NCBI RefSeq assembly: GCF_018320785.1
Contig: NC_054877.1
Span: forward strand, 41,314,151 to 41,378,150
Direction of reading: 5' to 3'
DNA: 64,000 nucleotides
From: Cheilinus undulatus
Taxonomy: Eukaryota; Chordata; Actinopteri; Labriformes; Labridae
Shown here: positions 59,101-64,000 of the stretch, piece by piece
How positions within the stretch are numbered: position 1 is the first letter of the stretch
How the letters are laid out: every line of letters starts with the position of its first letter
Translations under genes and position numbers: made by a program
The notes under the pieces: model-generated
What the model was told of the DNA's origin: nothing
The model's input: only the letters and a program-made list of their open reading frames with translations
Database searches by the model: none

Positions 59101-62100
59101 TAGCACTTTACAGTTCTAAATGGACCTGTACGCTGCAATCATCAGAAAGTTTCTACATACGCTGAAGATAATCCGACAGGTTACAAAAAAGTGATTTTTA
59201 CTACAGTTTAACTGATTTACATGGTGTTGAGGCATTTAATATCACAATCTACTCAGTCCTGCAGGCCTCTGTCTGCCAGATGAAGGGAGACAAGAGTCTA
59301 GGGGAGTCTTGTGCTGAGCTAAGAGGCTAGCTGAGCCCTTTAACAAAAAAAACATCTACCTTTTGTAACAAAAATTCTTAAAACAGTGGTATACTATCAA
59401 CTGAACAAACCTTGTGGGGCAAGTGATCGAGTGATGACATGCAATTCAAGGACAAGCCTGTTCTATGAAATGGCTCTTTGGTGTGAGCCACAGTCGCTTG
59501 CTCCTGTTTAAGTGCCAGTTTTCTTTCCTCCATCCTTTGTTGTTTATTTAATCCACATTTAAAAAGCCAAACTGATACCAAATAAATTTACTATTTGGGA
59601 ACCAAACAACCAGCTCTACTGAGAGCTGAGCCATGTGATCTAGATCTCTGAAAAGAGACAGATTTCACAACAAGTGAGACTTCGCGGACATAAGCTGAGG
59701 AAATACAGGTAAGATCAGCATTAAACGAGCTAAACTTTGACAAAACTGCAGTGAACCTCACCAGTCCACTATGTGGAAACAGACCATACATGAGTGTTGC
59801 GTGGCACCACTCGTCCAGGCTTAAGATAGAGGCTTTTTTAATATATACCTTCTGCCATTTCTCTGTAAGTTTTTAAACATTTTTTTCTCCTGAATTTTCT
59901 ACTATTCTGGGGAACAAAAGTAGCTTAAAAATTAAGAATGTTTTTATTTTCACACTTAGAATGCTTGGAATAGTCATAAACAGTTCAGAACATTGCCTTT
60001 TTGGTAGCATTTCTCACTTTTTGCATCCCAAGGGGAATCTCTGCTGCTGCGTGACGTCATCTGCAAAGGACCTATATAAAGCTCCACTGTTACAGCTTTG
60101 CACAAACAAATAATAGACCACCTCTTTATTTATCTCAGTTATTATAATGATGAAGTTTTAAAAATTGTTGGACAGAAATCCTGTTTATTCATGTTTTTAA
60201 TGTCAAACCAGAGAGAAAAATCCTGTTACTTCAGCTTAAGATCATTTTATAATCACAAAAACATGTAATCACAGACAGAGAGAGAGATTTTCAGTCATCC
60301 ATTTTTGTCTAAATCTGACACACTCTGTTTTTGTGTCAGACAGAGCTGCTGTGGTTCTGTTGCAGTGGGAATTGCAAGGCTTTCTGTTTAAAACGGGCTG
60401 ATGTAACCAGGTTTATTTTTGGAACCACATCGGATGAGCAGCAGACGTGCACTCATCTGCAGAGTGCAGCACTTTTCCCATCATCCACCACTTTAACCTC
60501 AAGTAAATTGTGGGAAACCTTTTCTTTCAGGCTGAATAAAAGAACATGAAGTACTGTCCATATAGTGCTCTTTTACTGTATGATTACTTATGTACAGCTC
60601 TTTCTACTCTTCTATTTTAATCTGTTCTATATGATTGCTTTGTGTACATTGTTGTGAGAGTGTAATATCTGTCTGTGCAGCAATCCCTGGTGCAGGTGGC
60701 GTGTTGGTGTATAGGAGAGTACGGAGACCTGCTGCTAAGAGGAGAGTGTCAGGAGACTGAACCCGTTCAGGTACACTAACCAAATGCTTTTTATTCTCTC
60801 AATTTTTAAAATCAGATCTGTGCCAAAACAGGAAGTCAGTTACCTTTAATTAAAGACTGTACAAGAATACAAAATGAAAAAAATTAGTTTTAAATGCAAA
60901 AAGTAGAATTTCAAATTGTGACAAAAAGGTGCAATTAATCACAATTAACTACATAAGTTTGAAGATTTATCACAGTATGTCATACATATGTCATGTCAAA
61001 AGTCCATTATTGTCCAAAGAGTCACAAGACGATTTTACTCAAAGTTTTAATCCTCTGCGACAAAGTCTGCAAATTTCTTTCCTTTTCTTTGCAGAAACGT
61101 CTCCTTTTAGTCAAAGAGAAAGTTATTTTCTATTGCATGAGTTGTCTGTTTATTTAGTTCACTGAGTTCTGAACGTCCATGTTTATACCACATCCTAAAA
61201 AGTGGACAGTATTTTACACAGATACCACTCTTTTTATTTACCTCTCCCTGAATGAACCAAATGGACTTTTATACCATGATGGATTGCATAACCTATTTAT
61301 CAGAGATTAAATGTATTCACCAAGAATATTAACATTTTTGGACATGTCCAAAAAAAGCACAGGAGTGATTGGTGTCCAAATGTCGTCACTGTTTCCACCT
61401 CTGCTGACTGACATGGCTGATTTTGAATATGAGGTGCCAAAAAAAAAATTCCAGCTAAATTTTTCCTGTTTGTTATAATACCTGTTGTATTTTTCACCTG
61501 CTCAGATTTAATAAAAGAAAATTAATGAGGGGCGTCAAACTGAGAAATATCTATTTGGTGATACAGCATCTCTAGTGATCCATTGCTAAAGCACAGCAAA
61601 CAGAACTACTTAGAATTTAATCATCTTCTCAGAAATCTGGGATCTGTGCCTTAAACATACAGTTAATCTAATGGATCATCAGCTAGTGGAGCTTTTCCAC
61701 CATGACTTTTGGCCATGCAAGGCTATGTCAAGCCTTATCCTGAGTGGTCCTTCTCTGGAGCAGGGCCAAAGTGCGGCAACCCTACCTCCAAGCATGCTGC
61801 AGTGATGTCGCATCGGTGTGTCACCATTTGCAGGTGTGTTTAAGTCGCAACTGCTTTGAATTACCTCAGGACAACAGCATGGGCATGATTTGAGTGGAAA
61901 GCTAAACCAAAGAGTGCTTCTTCTTCTGGCAGAACAAAACAATGTTTACTAAAGCACTGCTATTTAACGTCACTGAGTCAAAATGTCAGCTCTAGATGCG
62001 GCCTCAAAGGGGTAGCGTGGTTTTGGTGGAAAAGCAAATCCCCGGTCATGTCAGGCTGTTGGGCTGAGTCAAACCAAGTAGAGTCAAGCCGCTTATTGTA

Positions 62101-63948
62101 ATGGGAAAGCCTCACAAGTAAATAACAGAAGCTAAAATTGACTTTAAATATAAGGTGTTGAAAAAAGAACAAATTCTTTCCATTTCTTCAAGCAATTGGT
62201 TGAATATTGTGTGCCCCACATTCAGTAAAATTACATTTTGATGGTAGCTTTTGGATTCTGAATCATTACACTTTTTCATCAGGTCACTGAAGATGATGTC
62301 TTGGACGCCTTGGAAACCGTCCTGCAGTCCCACATGTCGTCCCCGACAACCAGAGGCTTCGCTCTTACGGCCACCATGAAACTGAGCACACGCATCACTG
62401 ATAATGTGGAGTAAGACACATTTCACACTCAGAGCAAACACAGATTTATGCAGTCAATAGAGAAAAGAGAGAGCAGCGGTGGTGAATTCTAATTCCCAGA
62501 TCAGTTTGAATAGATGATGGGGGATATTTGATATAAACTACTTAAAAAAAAAAGTCTGTTCCCTTTATTCATTTACAACTGAAGACAATGACAAAAATGC
62601 ACAAATATATAGGCAGTGTTTCAGTATATAACAGTGCACACATATTTGTGCATTTAGACAGCAGGCATGAGTTTGCTTGCAATTCTTGATTTTTAAAAAC
62701 AATAAATGACCAAATATTAGGTGCCTTGGACTTCTTTTTTTGTTGTCATTGTATCAAATTGGGTGTCAGTACTGTTTGTTTTTTACTAATTTTATATTTA
62801 AAGTTCTGCTGTTATGACAGTCCTAAATTTGACATTCATTCATCTTAATTTGTCTTGTAACTCAAAGGGGACAGAGGCATGCCTTGCAGTATTTTTTATG
62901 GATCAGCACAGCACAATTTGAGAGCATGCATGCTATTTATATGGAGCTTTTTTTAATCAGGGATAATCTTAAGTCATTGTTTTCCAAAATGTCTCCCTGC
63001 TCAAGAAAAAACCTGCTCGTGACTTGGGCTGTTTATCATCCCTGGAATAAAATATTCATGTTATACCAGCAAGCACAAGTCCTCTGTGCATGATGTCCCC
63101 GTGGCTTTAGCCTAACACTAACCCTAACCCAACATTTACAGCCTGACTCTATGAGAGCCTGCACACCTTCTCTCAAAGTCTAGCCTAGCTTGTCCCATTA
63201 ACTGTATACATGGGCTTCAGCCTGATTTTAATCTACTTACTTTTAGTAAGTTTTCTTTCATAATAAAGTTTAGAATTCTATTCAGTTGTTTCAATGACAG
63301 GAGTCTGTTCATATAAGACCTCAATGAGCACAACCCAGAAGCATGTCTCACAGACAAGCTACTCTGCTTATGAGAAACAGAGTAGGGAGGGATAAGAGTG
63401 GATGCAAGGAGAACTGAAAGCTTGGAGCCTTTTGGAGAGCATCACTCTGTTAACAGATGGCGACAGCCTTGGTTTATATAATGATATATAATATAATATT
63501 ATATATGTATATATATACAATATCATTTTTCTCTAACTGCTGTGTTTGCTCCTCGCCTCCACCCTCCCACCAGCCGGATCAGAAGCATCGTCAGCATCTA
63601 CGGCAGCTGTATAGACGTGGAGCTCCAGCAGAGGGCAGTTGAATACAATGCTCTGTTCAAGAAATATGACCACATGAGGTATGAATCTAATAAGTAAGAG
63701 TAGAGCCCTGTATTAAACCGTGTAGTATACTCTGTTGGCTCCATAACAATCAAAGCTGTGTTTACAGCATTTACATCAGAGATGTGTCCTCTGTCTGCAG
63801 GGCAGCCGTGCTAGAGAGGATGCCTGTGATTGAGAAAAACTCTCCTGGTCACACTAACGGAGAGTCAGCGGGGGAGAACGTCAAGGAAACTCAATTAGCT
63901 AAATTCAAACAGGGAGAAACACTGCTGCCTCCTCAACCTGCAAACCAG
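47194..63948 (+). CDS. ap1g2: AP-1 complex subunit gamma-2 (gamma-2 adaptin), 17 coding exons, 3' end outside window
   Basis: Coding exons: 47194-47394, 47631-47755, 49206-49347, 49736-49832, 49943-50019, 50130-50225, 51252-51332, 51544-51642, 51748-51803, 53232-53345, 54698-54838, 55243-55297, 58083-58205, 60681-60770, 62283-62410, 63574-63678 and 63801-63948. The frame is intact across every junction, 1878 bp or 626 aa. The start [17 protein letters not shown] follows a splice acceptor four bases upstream of the ATG, so the gene has a non-coding first exon. The adaptin N-terminal HEAT-like trunk covers nearly all of this, with conserved [35 protein letters not shown] and [17 protein letters not shown]. 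The last exon enters the hinge; the rest of the hinge and the gamma ear lie beyond the window. Diagnostic residues ([38 protein letters not shown]) fit gamma-2 better than gamma-1. It is a large subunit of the clathrin adaptor AP-1 at the trans-Golgi network and endosomes. Confidence 0.95.
53440..53720 (+). mobile_element. LINE 3' fragment in ap1g2 intron
   Basis: Plus-strand translation gives [10 protein letters not shown]-like residues near 53500 followed by a decayed L2/Rex1 C-terminal region. In the intron between the exons ending 53345 and starting 54698. Confidence 0.6.
54870..54897 (+). repeat. (CA)n microsatellite
   Basis: About 12 CA units just after the ap1g2 exon ending at 54838. 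Confidence 0.9.
55950..56665. mobile_element. MITE with AAGCTCAGTTCAGA ends (ap1g2 intron)
   Basis: The left end AAGCTCAGTTCAGACCAAAGA and the right end, inverted, AAGCTCAGTTCAGTTCAGAT form imperfect inverted repeats. Related segments occur at about 8170-8270 and 9200-9290 inside the LINE tandem units. Confidence 0.7.
56666..58082. other. Rest of ap1g2 intron 12
   Basis: AT-rich intron, nothing else recognised. Confidence 0.4.
58345..58985 (+). mobile_element. Mariner end joined to a Tc1-like 3' part (ap1g2 intron)
   Basis: 58345-58530 matches the mariner end seen at 21405 and 30640 (GCTCATTTTGAATTTGATCG). From about 58560 the sequence is the 3' part of a different Tc1 family, with GATGATCTGAAACATTTTAG and GAGGGCTAATACTTTTCACA at the end. 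Both are relics. Confidence 0.65.
58986..60680. other. Rest of the ap1g2 intron before the 60681 exon
   Basis: No exon or transposon ends recognised; mostly AT-rich. Confidence 0.4.
60771..62282. other. ap1g2 intron before the 62283 exon
   Basis: No repeat boundary or alternative exon recognised. Confidence 0.4.
63465..63525. repeat. AT-rich (TATA)n low-complexity tract
   Basis: Alternating TA/AT run shortly upstream of the ap1g2 exon at 63574; simple repeat. Confidence 0.8.
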
Positions 63949-64000
63949 GTATATCATATTTATTCTCCAAGCTGTGGAGTCTTCAGAAAACCCGGTTCCA

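Noticed and set aside
1-64000. CRISPR arrays, bacterial operons or defence systems
   Set aside because: No regularly spaced repeats, no polycistronic organisation and no bacterial-type genes; the window is vertebrate genomic DNA.

Overview
This is eukaryotic nuclear DNA, almost certainly from a teleost fish (probably a percomorph; the rank below teleost is inference). Genes are split into short exons with GT-AG introns, the proteins are vertebrate-type, and the intergenic and intronic DNA is packed with decayed fish-type transposons: Tc1/mariner, hAT, Mutator-like and TTAA-flanked elements, LINE 3' ends and tRNA-derived SINEs. No bacterial, viral or CRISPR gene system was seen.

Four host genes can be assembled exon by exon with reading frame conserved across every junction. 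(1) tmem53, minus strand, 21005-17836, 3 exons, 286 aa. (2) toe1, minus strand, 32800-23396, 8 exons, 519 aa, a DEDD 3'-exonuclease with a CCCH zinc finger. (3) A THAP-domain gene, plus strand, 33555-38838, 4 exons, 285 aa, with a putative HCF-1-binding motif, a coiled coil and a P-element-like C-terminal region. (4) ap1g2, the AP-1 adaptor gamma-2 subunit, plus strand, 47194 to beyond the right edge; 17 coding exons (626 aa: all of the trunk and the start of the hinge) lie in the window.

Layout. 1-16.5 kb is gene-poor and made of nested mobile elements, plus one unrecognised minus-strand terminal-exon-like ORF (14056-about 14417) with a poly(A) signal. 16.5-21.2 kb is tmem53, with a Tc1 relic in intron 2. 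21.4-22.1 kb is a mariner relic. 22.5-33 kb is toe1, whose introns hold a TTAA MITE, a piggyBac relic, a 28-kb repeat and a mariner split by a solo LTR. 32.8-33.6 kb is a compact head-to-head promoter shared by toe1 and the THAP gene. 33.5-39 kb is the THAP gene. 39-45.7 kb is intergenic repeats, including a Tc1 element split by a LINE. 45.8 kb to the end is ap1g2.

The genes do not form one pathway: TOE1 processes the 3' ends of small RNAs in the nucleus, TMEM53 is a nuclear-envelope membrane protein, the THAP protein is probably a DNA-binding regulator, and AP1G2 works in clathrin-coated vesicle traffic. The most interesting items are the toe1/THAP divergent pair, the THAP-HCF-motif-transposase-derived architecture with a tandem NAGNAG acceptor, a Mutator-like MITE family with 9-bp target duplications and hairpin ends, and a solo LTR lying in sense orientation in toe1 intron 1.
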